The notes beneath the pieces are model-generated. The model saw only the letters and a program-made list of their open reading frames with translations. It was not told the DNA's origin and ran no database searches. A stretch of 64,000 bases of DNA, taken from assembly GCA_020439745.1 (NCBI GenBank), contig JAGQSC010000015.1, positions 186,001 through 250,000 of the forward strand. Reading direction: 5' to 3'. Positions 38,891-47,933 of this stretch are shown here, piece after piece. Each line of letters starts with the position of its first letter. Within the stretch, counting starts at the first letter, position 1. The DNA is from Acidobacteriota bacterium. GTDB taxonomy: Bacteria; Acidobacteriota; Holophagae; Acanthopleuribacterales; Acanthopleuribacteraceae. A program made the position numbers and the translations under genes.

Positions 38891-39887
38891 CTGGTTCGTC
38901 CTTTCTGGACAAGGCGTTCATCAAAGATTGGCGTAACTCACCGGGCCTAAATTCAACGAGACTCAAAAAATGATGGCCTGGGGCTACCTGTCCTACAAAT
39001 TCCGTTTGGTCCTGTAGCGCCACCAACGCAACGTTACCCAAGCGCAGTGTCTGGTGATTTCCATAACGGTAGACTCTTAGCTCGCCAGCCCTCAAGATCC
39101 GCTTGGTCACCGTTTCACCATCGACCACGACTTCGACCCACACATCATCCAGCGCTTCTATCGCAAAAATCTCGTCCATGTTGGCGTGGCTTGCATTGAC
39201 CAAAGTAATCTCGGTCAATTCAGCCAAAGGCAACTGGGGTACAGCCGTAACCGGGCGATCATCGGGCACCGTCTCCAATTCATCTTTCACCTCGGCTGGA
39301 TCATCGTCGGCCTGGGTGACTTCCGCTGCGCTTTGCTCAAGGGCGGGCTCGGTTTCTAACGGCCATGGGTCCTCCTGCACAGATTCTTGCTCGGTGACGT
39401 CACCAACCGGTCTCTCATTACGATTGAAAACCGGCGAATTTCGCACCAAATAGCCAGTGACCGCCAAAAGCAACGCCATGATGGATCCAATGGTCAACAC
39501 GCCACGTCTCTGCAAGACCCGGAACTGGCGATCATCGCGTTTGGTTCGTTCTTGCTGGATCACAGATTGCGGCTTGATATTGAACTGCTCGTTGAACTGA
39601 GAGGCAATGATGTCTTCGTCCAAGCCCAAATACCGCGCATACGCGCGCACAAAATTACGCGTGTAGATGCCTCCGGGAAGTTGAGACAATTCATCTTGCT
39701 CCAATGCAATCAGGAACATCTTGGCAATTTTTGTATCCTCAACGATTTCATCCAAACTTATTTCCCGTTTGGTGCGCTCACGTTTGAGCATTTGCCCCAC
39801 ACTGGTGCGGTCTGAATCAAGATCTGCAGACTGATTGGTATCGCTACCAAACTGGGTCTTGGTTTTCTTGTCGCTCTTCTTAGCCAT
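38865..39887 (-). CDS. rodZ: RodZ-like membrane protein (helix-turn-helix, TM, DUF4115)
   Basis: 340 residues from an ATG with gaggtcgta just upstream; 13 codons further upstream were rejected. Residues 28-105 form an XRE-type helix-turn-helix of RodZ: SVGQMLKRERTKREISLDEI, PGGIYTRNFVRAYARYLGLD. One transmembrane helix lies at about 129-147 (GVLTIGSIMALLLAVTGYLV). A Pro/Glu-rich periplasmic linker follows, then a beta domain of DUF4115 type (DDVWVEVVVDGETVTKRILR). RodZ ties MreB to the cell-wall elongation machine. MreB is not in the window. It may be divergent from the small gene at 40035. Confidence 0.85.
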   Translation of the reverse strand: MAKKSDKKTKTQFGSDTNQSADLDSDRTSVGQMLKRERTKREISLDEIVEDTKIAKMFLIALEQDELSQLPGGIYTRNFVRAYARYLGLDEDIIASQFNEQFNIKPQSVIQQERTKRDDRQFRVLQRRGVLTIGSIMALLLAVTGYLVRNSPVFNRNERPVGDVTEQESVQEDPWPLETEPALEQSAAEVTQADDDPAEVKDELETVPDDRPVTAVPQLPLAELTEITLVNASHANMDEIFAIEALDDVWVEVVVDGETVTKRILRAGELRVYRYGNHQTLRLGNVALVALQDQTEFVGQVAPGHHFLSLVEFRPGELRQSLMNALSRKDEPDGNSSRSN

Positions 39888-40034
39888 TACGACCTCAAAA
39901 TGAAGCAGACACGCAACACCGATCAACTCATGCCCCGGGCCCTGCGTTATTTTAAAGCCATGCCGGGTTAAGCCTGCAAGTGAAAGTGTCCTTGTACTTG
40001 CCTTTGTCCCCTAACCGAAGAGACAATTACGGCC

Positions 40035-40445
40035 ATGGACCCTCTTTATCTGGACCTCAAAACCTGCACGGTTTCTGCCAACACAAAGGAGGCCGGTTTC
40101 GAATGGGCCTTTGTCGATCAGTGGCGCTCCGGTTACGCACTCGTTACATCCAAGGTTCATCACCCGGCAAGTATTTCCACGGATCAGGCGCTCGAATGGA
40201 TTGAGGCCGCTGAACGGGGAGAAATTTCGCTGGAAACCGTAACCAGACTGGCGCGTTTTCTGTTGGTTCCACAAGACGCGAACAGAAATCGGAGACTCAC
40301 ACTCGAACGCGCATGGTTCGCTCGTCAATTCTCCAACGAATCGTCCAAAAGCGGCCTGACCGCATTCGTACTTAAGGAACCGTTTCCGTTTAGGGATCAA
40401 CCGAAGCCAGAATTAAAGATGTTGCGGGCCTGGCTTGCGGGATAA
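40035..40445 (+). CDS. Small protein of unknown function
   Basis: 136 residues, soluble, no signal peptide. Features: an N-terminal hydrophilic part (FEWAFVDQWRSGYALVTSKV), a helical run (ALEWIEAAERGEISLETVTR) and a basic end (PKPELKMLRAWLAG). No ribosome binding site is clear before the ATG, so the start is uncertain. Its end overlaps the convergent nucleoside phosphorylase gene by 56 bases. An opposing frame on the minus strand over the same bases was judged a shadow, since this frame has the better codon pattern. The family is unknown to me. Confidence 0.55.
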   Translation: MDPLYLDLKTCTVSANTKEAGFEWAFVDQWRSGYALVTSKVHHPASISTDQALEWIEAAERGEISLETVTRLARFLLVPQDANRNRRLTLERAWFARQFSNESSKSGLTAFVLKEPFPFRDQPKPELKMLRAWLAG

Positions 40446-41688
40446 TGCCAAAATGCCGGCCCAGTAAGAGAGGATCAGCGTCCCCTGCTCGATCTCCAAA
40501 GACGTGCATCAATGGGTCACCTTTTTCGACCCTGTCCCCAATACCGACACGCAACATAAATCCCGCCATGGGATCGATACGGTCTTCTTTGGTCATCCGA
40601 CCAGCACCCAACGCCAACGCATCCAACGCCAGGCCGTGCCCATCTATGGTATCCACATAGCCGTCTTTCGGGGCTAAGACCGGCCTGGCATTTCCCCAAC
40701 CCAGATCGTCTTCAACCAGATGCTGAACCGCGGTCTTTTTGCCACCGCAAAAGGCGAGGTACCGCTTCAGGGATTCGAGTGCGGCTCCACGATCAATGGC
40801 GTTCATCAATTGGGCCCTTGGATCTGAAATTGAGGGGTCGTACATCAACAACATCCGAATAGCCAGCGCCTCGATCAATGAAGCCAATGGCGACTGCGGC
40901 CAGGATTTCAAATATTGCACCGCTTCCCATAGCTCGAGATAGTTTCCGATGGCGAAGCCAAGTGGTTCCGACATGCGAGAAATCACACCACCCACTTTGA
41001 CGCCGCCCAGTTCGCCAACTCGGCACAATGCGTGCGCCAATTCAGAAGCACTCGATTCGGTCTTCATGAATGCACTAGAGCCACATTTCACGTCCAGGCA
41101 CAAATGGGTGGCCCCACCGGCCAGCTTCTTCGACATGATGGAAGCTGTTATCAATGGGATCGAATCGACGGTACCGGTCACATCGCGCAGTGCGTAGAGT
41201 GCACGATCGGCGGGCGCGATTCGACTGGAAGGCTGTGCATTCACCCATCCCACCTCGTCCATCATCTTCATCAGGGTCGGTTCTGGCAACTCACACTGAA
41301 CGCCATCCAAAGACTCAAGTTTGTCAATGGTTCCACCGGTGAAGCCCAGTGCCCGCCCAGAAAGCATGGCTACCGGAACACCACATGCCGCGACTAAGGG
41401 TGCCAAGACCAGTGTGACTTTGTCGCCCACGCCGCCCGTTGAGTGTTTGTCGACGACAATGGGATGCTGATCATAATGGAGACGGTCGCCAGACGCGGTC
41501 ATGGCCTTGGTCAACAACCAGGACTCTTCAAAGGTCATTCCGTTCAATCTGATTGCCATGAGCAGCGATGCGGATTGATACAGGGGGATAGACTCATTAA
41601 CGACGCCATCGACCCAGAACTGAATCTGTGTTTCGTCTAAGGGCGCTTTATTTTTCTTTGCCTCGATGATCGAGAGCATGGACACCAC
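40390..41688 (-). CDS. deoA: Pyrimidine-nucleoside (thymidine) phosphorylase
   Basis: 432 residues. The N-terminal helical domain has QIQFWVDGVVNESIPLYQSA and SLLMAIRLNGMT. The phosphate/substrate region has VVDKHSTGGVGDKVTLVLAP and MLSGRALGFTGGTIDKLE, and a later block is LDVKCGSSAFMKTESSA. The family splits thymidine or uridine into base and deoxyribose/ribose-1-phosphate. The position is a GTG start at 41688 (or an ATG 9 bases later), right after the stop of the TPR gene upstream. The C-terminal domain retains ALDALALGAGRMTKEDRIDP. Substrate choice (Tdp versus Pdp) cannot be read from sequence alone. Confidence 0.92.
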   Translation of the reverse strand: MVSMLSIIEAKKNKAPLDETQIQFWVDGVVNESIPLYQSASLLMAIRLNGMTFEESWLLTKAMTASGDRLHYDQHPIVVDKHSTGGVGDKVTLVLAPLVAACGVPVAMLSGRALGFTGGTIDKLESLDGVQCELPEPTLMKMMDEVGWVNAQPSSRIAPADRALYALRDVTGTVDSIPLITASIMSKKLAGGATHLCLDVKCGSSAFMKTESSASELAHALCRVGELGGVKVGGVISRMSEPLGFAIGNYLELWEAVQYLKSWPQSPLASLIEALAIRMLLMYDPSISDPRAQLMNAIDRGAALESLKRYLAFCGGKKTAVQHLVEDDLGWGNARPVLAPKDGYVDTIDGHGLALDALALGAGRMTKEDRIDPMAGFMLRVGIGDRVEKGDPLMHVFGDRAGDADPLLLGRHFGIIPQARPATSLILASVDP

Positions 41689-41689
41689 G

Positions 41690-42436
41690 TCAAGATGCCT
41701 CGTCGCCAGCCAAACTCACGATTTCATCCAACATGGATTTAGCCTTCTGAAAAATAGGGGCCTGATCAGCCGGATCCGCATTTTCGTATTTGGCGACAAT
41801 GGCTTCCAGCTGTTCTCTGGCTGTGGCGTCATCACCCTGTTTTCGATAGCATTCCGCAATGCGGTACTTAGCCAGATCTTCGAAGTGGCTTCGACCTTCG
41901 GGTGAATTTATGACCCCGTTATAAAGGGTCAGTGCTTTTTCAGAATCGCCTTCGCCCAGGTAGTAATCGGCCAGTCCCATCTTGGCAAACAAGCCCATCA
42001 GCCCCCCGCTCCTGGACATATCCTCGTACATCTTCACCGCTTCCGCTTGACGGCCCAAGTTCACCAGAACGGCTACTTTGTGGAGTCGCGCCTGATCGGC
42101 AACAACGCCGGAATCCGAGGAAATCACCTCGTCCAGCTTGGCCAAGACGGCTTCATTCTTTTCTTTTTCGCTTTCGAATTTCACCTTGGCAAGCGGGTCA
42201 TCGATCGAGCGCAACAACATATCTTCTACTTCGTAAAGCGCCTGCGCGGATTTGTCGCTACGAACCTTTTGCCACTCGTACATCCCAATCGCCGCACCAA
42301 TGGCAACGAAGAAAGCCACGGCAGCCATGATGACTCGACTTCGATTCGCCTGGGCATACTTGATGCCACGCTCCATATAGGAGAGGAATTCATCTTCTTT
42401 GAGTAGTTCGCGTATTTCGTCTTTACGTTTTGTCAT
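41690..42436 (-). CDS. Membrane-anchored TPR protein (YfgM/TPR_21-like)
   Basis: 248 residues. A cytoplasmic N-terminus (KRKDEIRELLKEDEFLSYME) is followed by one transmembrane helix at about 35-52 (VIMAAVAFFVAIGAAIGMYE). The rest is periplasmic and made of TPR helices (GLFAKMGLADYYLGEGDSEK, LAKYRIAECYRKQGDDATAR). This is the layout of YfgM, a SecYEG-linked ancillary chaperone (family knowledge). It is 1 base ahead of the deoA frame. It diverges from the RND-type gene across a 145-base gap. Confidence 0.8.
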   Translation of the reverse strand: MTKRKDEIRELLKEDEFLSYMERGIKYAQANRSRVIMAAVAFFVAIGAAIGMYEWQKVRSDKSAQALYEVEDMLLRSIDDPLAKVKFESEKEKNEAVLAKLDEVISSDSGVVADQARLHKVAVLVNLGRQAEAVKMYEDMSRSGGLMGLFAKMGLADYYLGEGDSEKALTLYNGVINSPEGRSHFEDLAKYRIAECYRKQGDDATAREQLEAIVAKYENADPADQAPIFQKAKSMLDEIVSLAGDEAS

Positions 42437-42581
42437 TTCGTATCCTTGGTTGGGTTCGGCTGGCTAAGGCACGGCCGAATCATGGTGGAGCTGAGGGTGG
42501 CAACCGCCAAAAAACTTTTAACGCCACCGCGCGGTAGCATATGATACACGAATTGGTACCTAATCCAATAAAAACCTGACG

Positions 42582-44411
42582 GTGGAATCATTGGTCGTGG
42601 AACAGAAGATGGGGCAAATCCCCATTTATAAGGTGGGTGTGTCTCTAGGCCAATTGGTGCTGATCGGGTTTCTGGGGTTCAAAGCAGCGGGTCTAAAGCA
42701 GAACAACCTGATCTCGCACATCACAGGCGAGGCCCTGGACTATAACTATGCGGTTGTTGCCATCGAAGGAGCCGACAACACTCGGGCACGGCAGGTCCTG
42801 GATGAATTGGCTGCAAATCCTCATACCGTTCGAGCTCTCACACCATCTGTCCCAGCGTTTCCAGGCGTACCGCCTACAGTGAATGGCCCATTCTCGATTG
42901 GTTACTACACGATCAAAGACGTCAACAGTTCAACGTGGGTTCAGTCGGCTTTGACACGTCTAGAGCCCTTGGAGACGGGCGGAGTCACGACCCACATGAC
43001 CGGCGACGCAGCGATTAACTACTTCCTCGACCGGGAAAGCCAGAGCACCCGCCTGATTTTTGCTTGTTTGGTGTGTTTTGCGCTCCTATCCAGCTGGTTT
43101 GTGACACGGTCCATAGCAGGTGTGGCCGTCACAGCCATCTCAGTAGGCACACCTCTTGCCGCGACGATGGGCCTTTACGCGCTGCTGGGGTTTGAGCTCG
43201 ATCTGCTCACCAATCTGTTGCCGGTATTAATCCTAGTGTTGGGATTTGCCATGCATATGCATGTCTTTCTTGCAATTGCGCGATGCGGCTCTGTCAGGGA
43301 AGGACTGAAGCGAAAACTGAAAGCCAATTTCATCGTCACGGCCACCACGTCTGCCGGATTTTTGTCGCTGTTTCTTTCTCAGCTCCCTCCGATTCGAGTC
43401 TTGGGCATTTTCATGGCGATTTCCATGTGGTTGTGTTTGGGATCGGTTTATCTCACACACTGGTCCATCGGCTGGATGACGAAAGAACGGGCTGTCACCT
43501 TGCCAAGTCTCTGGCACCGTGTTACCCACCTGCTGAGAATACGGCCCCAACAAGGTCTTTGGGTTGGGGTCGGAGCTTGCGTGATCGTCGTCGGCGCCTT
43601 TTGTGTGTTGAGAACGCCTGTCCAATCGAATGGACTGTTCTATTTCCATGAGGACCATCCCGTACGGATCGCCAGTCAATTGCTTGCACCGATTACCGGG
43701 ATCTCTGCTCTGGAACTGGAACCGACCGTAGAGGGTCGAATCTCTCTAGGTGCGATCCGAAAAACAAAAGGTGTACGCTATGCGTTCTGGGTACCCCGTG
43801 AAAAACACATCGTCTTGATGGTCGATGCCATGGATGCCGAGACATTTGCTGCCTTTCAGACAAGTATTGCATCTTATGGCAAGATCTCAGGACCTTTGGT
43901 GCTGGTTTCTTCGTTTCAACAAAAACTCATTCGTTCGCTTACATCTAGCTTACTCGCATCAATTGCCTTAATCAGTTTGCTCTTAATGCTGGTGGTTCCA
44001 TTACCACTGGGACCTGCAGTCGCATGGCTACCAAACCTTTTTCCCTTGGGTTGCATGGGTATTGCCATGGCCCTGTTCGGCATTGAGATCAGTGTTGCAA
44101 CGGTCCTGGTCTTTTCGATCGCGTTCGGTATCGCTGTGGATGACACCATCCATTTGAGCGTGAAGTACTTGCAGTCCCAAGCAGAGAACCCGTGGCAGGA
44201 TGTGCTGCAGACCGAAGGGGTGGCCGTTCTAGTCACAAGTGTCATCCTAACCGTAGGGTTTGCTGCCGTTGGCTTGTCGCCATTCAAACCCTTATCCGAC
44301 TTTGGTAAGCTTTTATCAATCGGCATGATCACCGCCATGTTGGGGGACTTCTTGATCCTCCCGGCGATTCTGAAACACTACAAACGCCCGCAAAGGAGGA
44401 TCGACCCATGA
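42582..44411 (+). CDS. RND/MMPL-family exporter-like membrane protein
   Basis: 609 residues. An N-terminal helix (about 17-36) precedes a periplasmic loop of ~130 residues. Five helices follow, with LTNLLPVLILVLGFAMHMHV as the fourth-helix signature. A second periplasmic loop and five more helices come next. The last block has the RND motif FSIAFGIAVDDTIHLSVKYL. This is a short member of the superfamily that includes hopanoid exporter HpnN and MmpL. The start is GTG at 42582 (or GTG at 42597 or ATG at 42609); none has a strong ribosome binding site. A possible -10 (TATGAT, 42540-42545) sits upstream. The stop overlaps the bcp ATG. Confidence 0.87.
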   Translation: MESLVVEQKMGQIPIYKVGVSLGQLVLIGFLGFKAAGLKQNNLISHITGEALDYNYAVVAIEGADNTRARQVLDELAANPHTVRALTPSVPAFPGVPPTVNGPFSIGYYTIKDVNSSTWVQSALTRLEPLETGGVTTHMTGDAAINYFLDRESQSTRLIFACLVCFALLSSWFVTRSIAGVAVTAISVGTPLAATMGLYALLGFELDLLTNLLPVLILVLGFAMHMHVFLAIARCGSVREGLKRKLKANFIVTATTSAGFLSLFLSQLPPIRVLGIFMAISMWLCLGSVYLTHWSIGWMTKERAVTLPSLWHRVTHLLRIRPQQGLWVGVGACVIVVGAFCVLRTPVQSNGLFYFHEDHPVRIASQLLAPITGISALELEPTVEGRISLGAIRKTKGVRYAFWVPREKHIVLMVDAMDAETFAAFQTSIASYGKISGPLVLVSSFQQKLIRSLTSSLLASIALISLLLMLVVPLPLGPAVAWLPNLFPLGCMGIAMALFGIEISVATVLVFSIAFGIAVDDTIHLSVKYLQSQAENPWQDVLQTEGVAVLVTSVILTVGFAAVGLSPFKPLSDFGKLLSIGMITAMLGDFLILPAILKHYKRPQRRIDP

Positions 44412-44878
44412 TCAAAATTGGCGCGCCCGTCCCGGACATCACCTGCAAGAACCAGGATGGCCATGACGTCAAGCTATCCGACCTTCGAGGTAAAATTGTC
44501 GTCATCTATTTTTATCCCAAAGACAATACGCCGGGGTGTACCACCGAAGGACAAAATTTCCGTGACAACTATGCTTTGTTTCAAAACCACAACACGGAAG
44601 TCATCGGCGTGTCGCGAGACTCCGTTGCATCGCACAAAAAGTTCGCTGACAAACAATGTTTCCCATTTCCGTTGTGGTCTGACCCGCAAGAAGAGATGTG
44701 CCGAGCCTTCGATGTCATCCGGGAAAAGAAGCTCTACGGGCGTACCTTCATGGGGATCGAACGGTCCACGTTTATCATTGATCCCCACGGCAATTTGGCC
44801 AAGGAATATCGCAAGATCAAGCTAAAAGGTCACGTGGAACAGATGCTGAATGAGGTCACGGAACTCAATGCCCTCTAA
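44408..44878 (+). CDS. bcp: Thioredoxin-dependent peroxiredoxin Bcp
   Basis: 156 residues. The Bcp core is present: VIYFYPKDNTPGCTTEGQNF with peroxidatic Cys44. The usual resolving Cys five residues later is Gln49, so this is a 1-Cys or alternative 2-Cys type (Cys68 or Cys97 may take part). IGVSRDSVASHKKFADKQ and ERSTFIIDPHGN match the family. It reduces hydrogen peroxide and lipid hydroperoxides. Its ATG overlaps the stop of the RND gene (ATGA) with a strong aaaggagg site. The 3' end overlaps the convergent helicase gene by 14 bases. Confidence 0.92.
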   Translation: MIKIGAPVPDITCKNQDGHDVKLSDLRGKIVVIYFYPKDNTPGCTTEGQNFRDNYALFQNHNTEVIGVSRDSVASHKKFADKQCFPFPLWSDPQEEMCRAFDVIREKKLYGRTFMGIERSTFIIDPHGNLAKEYRKIKLKGHVEQMLNEVTELNAL

Positions 44879-47800
44879 TCAAAGCCAACATCTCGTCTAA
44901 TGTGAGTCGTGACGGCTGGTCCTGTCCGCTCAAGACGCCATCAATCACTTCCTTCTTGCGGTCGTGTATATGGAGAATGGCCTCCTCAATGGTGCCCTTG
45001 GCTATAAGACGATACACAGTAACCGCTTCAGTCTGACCGATGCGATGGGCTCGATCCGTGGCCTGCTCCTCCACCGCCGGATTCCACCATGGATCCATAT
45101 GAAACACGTAGTTCGCATGCGTTAGGTTAATTCCGGTACCGCCCGCCCTGAGCGAAACAAGAAATACCGGCACTTCTCCGCTCTGAAAACGCTTGATCAA
45201 CGTGTGGCGGTGTTTGACAGGCGTTTCTCCTGTCATCGTTAAATAGGGTACATGGATGCGATTGAGTTCCTTGGAAATAAGATCCAGGAATGATGTGAAC
45301 TGACTGAAAACCAGAGCGCGGTGAGATTCTGCTGCCATTTCCTGAATTAGTTGTGAAAACAAAGTTAGCTTAGAGGATTCCCCCCGATAGCGTTCGTCGA
45401 CCAAAGAAGGATGGCAAGCCAATTGGCGCAAGCGCAGGATGCCCGTCAAAACCCTCAACTTGATGTTGTCATCGTCGTTGTCGACCTGCCTCAAAATCCG
45501 GTTGCGCTCTTCGTTGTAACGGGCCATCTGCTGATCGTTCATCTCCACACGAACCACGATCTCAGTACGGTCGGGTAAATCTTCCAACACGTCTTGCTTG
45601 GTACGTCGCAAAATAAAGGGTTGAATGATCTGACGTAACGCTTCTAGCCGCAACATCTCTTGATCACGTGGCACAGGCGCCACAAAATTCTGCCGAAACG
45701 AACTCCAATCTCCTAAGACCGCGGGATCAACCATTCTGAAAATACTCCATAGTTCACCTAAGTGATTTTCCAAAGGCGTTCCAGTAAGGGCAAGTGTCCA
45801 TTTACGTTTCAATCTGGTTGCCGCCTGGGCGGTCTGCGAGAGCGCGTTCTTAATGAATTGCGCTTCGTCCAACAAAACGGTACCCCACGTTTTCTTGGTC
45901 AACAGCTCAATATCGCGCAACAGCAGCGCATAACTGACAATGAGAACATCGCCCTGCTTCAGTCGGCCAAGCCGTTTGCTCCGGCCCCCTTCCGCATGGA
46001 TCACAGGGTTCAAGCTGGGAGCAAAGCGTGTCATTTCCTCGCGCCAATTGAAAACAACACTTGCGGGGGCCACCACAAGCATGGGTCCTTGTTCGATCCT
46101 ATCCAGCAAAACGGCTAAGGCTTGAACCGTCTTACCCAACCCCATGTCATCCGCCAAACACACGCCGATTTCAAGGTCCGACATGCGCCGCAACCACCGG
46201 TACCCCTCCAGTTGGTAACCTCTCAACTCGGCTTTCAATAAGGGACTGGGCTCAAAGGTCTTTTGGTCCAACGCGCGCCAGCGCTCAATTTTCTGCGCGT
46301 ACGTGAGACTCCCGGTCCATTCGATCTCGTCGACATCTGCCAACACCGGGACGGCGGCATTCTTCAAGCGGACCCGCTTGCCATCGGGTTGAAGGGCAAA
46401 CTTCAATCGGATCAGTTGCTCTCGAAGTTGTGCATTAATCTGTAGCCACTCACGTGCGCCCACGGATACGTAGTTACCGGTTAAAGACTGTACATCGGCA
46501 AGCGATGCCCCATCCAATTCAAACGATTCATCTTCCGTCGTGAGGTAAATGCGCAGGTATCCCCGAGTATCCGTGTGCAAACGCAAACGAAGCGCTCTTT
46601 CTTGACGGTTGATCTTTGGTTTTCGCTTCAACCACTCTAACGGCCAGTCTTGTGTTTTCAGCCAATCGAGAATGGCAAAGGACGTATCCAGATCTCGAAC
46701 ATGCAGGTCCTGTTCACCGGCATCGCCAAACTCAACAGGGAATGAATCTTGAAACACAGACCTCAACTTCGACTCTTGGTCCAGTTGCCTTCGGATCAGT
46801 CCTCCGGACTCAGATGAAAGGTATTGAGTGTCGTCTTGCAACGTAAGCCGTTCACGCACGCCGCTATAACAAATGCGCTGCTTAAGGGTCAGGCCTTCAT
46901 GGGCGCTCAAATCCAGTAGCAAGACCAGCTTGGGAGTTTCGGTAGAAATCGCTTCATCGACTACGTTTGGCATCGCAAAAGAGACCGATGTTTGAAGCCG
47001 TTCCAGACGGTGAATGTTTCGCAACAGGTCGGCTCGCGACAATACCGGCTGATTCTCAAACGTCTCTCGTACCAACTGAGCCCGAAAGGGATCCACTTGG
47101 GCGATGACCAATTGGCCGGCAACCCGATCCATAAACAACATCCCACCTTCCACGTCGAAGACAGTCGTCTGTTTGGTGTCAAGTCCCTGAGGAGCCACAC
47201 AGAAGGCATATGTGTCGCCTTTCTGCTCAAATCGAAAATCGATCATGCCTGCTCGGACTTCAAGCACCTGGTCGCCCCACCACACTCTAGGATGCCCCAA
47301 CAAACTGAGCCAAAAGCCCCAAGGATATTTCTTAGCCGCTGGATAACTGGAATAGAAAACAACCTGTCGGAAATTTTTGAGGTACTCAAGTAGGGACCCA
47401 TCCGAGGCATCTACCGACCCCAATTTATAAGAGTCGTTCGCTGTGAACCGTCGGACTTTGGTGTAATCGCCATCGGCTGTTGCCCGCTCGACAGCTATCT
47501 CTGGTTCAAGCTGGCCATGACTCTCGAATATGTGCACAGAAAGCCGAAAGGGTGAAAAGGTCACCGCTGCCGCATTCAGGTACCGATCCAAGTATTCAAG
47601 TGGATCCGATTGTGGCAACAGGGGCTCATCCCGAATCAATTCTAAAGCCAGTCCCACCAAATGCTTGCACACAATGCCTCGCTTGCCGTTGGCACAATCA
47701 CACGCGCACCCTGCCAACACACCCGTCTCCAAATCAAAATCAAATCCAAGAGTCACTGGACGTGATTTGGCGGGCAGGTGTTTCGCTTGAATCTGATGAC

Positions 47801-47909
47801 CCTGATGTCGGATCTCAAAAACGAGCCCTTGTTTTCGGGTAGTGCTGACGAGTCGTTCGGGTACTTGCTCAACAAAGGCTCGGAGCACTTCAGCTGGACG
47901 AATATCCAT
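44865..47909 (-). CDS. SWIM-domain SNF2/Rad54-type helicase
   Basis: 1014 residues. A SWIM zinc finger near residues 88-106 has Cys-x-Cys-x8-Cys-x-His (CDCANGKRGIVCKHLV). A middle region of ~350 residues is of unknown fold. The SNF2 ATPase carries motif I DDMGLGKTVQALA, motif II LLDEAQFIKN, motif III LTGTPLENHLGELWS and the C-terminal lobe VFSQFTSFLDLISKEL, with motif VI EQATDRAHRIGQ. It is a DNA-dependent remodelling ATPase, probably in transcription or repair (family knowledge). It converges on bcp and is 24 bases after the epmB gene on the same strand. Confidence 0.94.
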   Translation of the reverse strand: MDIRPAEVLRAFVEQVPERLVSTTRKQGLVFEIRHQGHQIQAKHLPAKSRPVTLGFDFDLETGVLAGCACDCANGKRGIVCKHLVGLALELIRDEPLLPQSDPLEYLDRYLNAAAVTFSPFRLSVHIFESHGQLEPEIAVERATADGDYTKVRRFTANDSYKLGSVDASDGSLLEYLKNFRQVVFYSSYPAAKKYPWGFWLSLLGHPRVWWGDQVLEVRAGMIDFRFEQKGDTYAFCVAPQGLDTKQTTVFDVEGGMLFMDRVAGQLVIAQVDPFRAQLVRETFENQPVLSRADLLRNIHRLERLQTSVSFAMPNVVDEAISTETPKLVLLLDLSAHEGLTLKQRICYSGVRERLTLQDDTQYLSSESGGLIRRQLDQESKLRSVFQDSFPVEFGDAGEQDLHVRDLDTSFAILDWLKTQDWPLEWLKRKPKINRQERALRLRLHTDTRGYLRIYLTTEDESFELDGASLADVQSLTGNYVSVGAREWLQINAQLREQLIRLKFALQPDGKRVRLKNAAVPVLADVDEIEWTGSLTYAQKIERWRALDQKTFEPSPLLKAELRGYQLEGYRWLRRMSDLEIGVCLADDMGLGKTVQALAVLLDRIEQGPMLVVAPASVVFNWREEMTRFAPSLNPVIHAEGGRSKRLGRLKQGDVLIVSYALLLRDIELLTKKTWGTVLLDEAQFIKNALSQTAQAATRLKRKWTLALTGTPLENHLGELWSIFRMVDPAVLGDWSSFRQNFVAPVPRDQEMLRLEALRQIIQPFILRRTKQDVLEDLPDRTEIVVRVEMNDQQMARYNEERNRILRQVDNDDDNIKLRVLTGILRLRQLACHPSLVDERYRGESSKLTLFSQLIQEMAAESHRALVFSQFTSFLDLISKELNRIHVPYLTMTGETPVKHRHTLIKRFQSGEVPVFLVSLRAGGTGINLTHANYVFHMDPWWNPAVEEQATDRAHRIGQTEAVTVYRLIAKGTIEEAILHIHDRKKEVIDGVLSGQDQPSRLTLDEMLALIRGH

Positions 47910-47933
47910 GGAGGTGAATCTCTTGGCAGAGGG

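Noticed and set aside
40011-40400. Minus-strand frame over the small gene at 40035
   Set aside because: The plus-strand frame has a more natural amino-acid make-up, and the minus frame has no ribosome binding site. The choice is moderate rather than certain.
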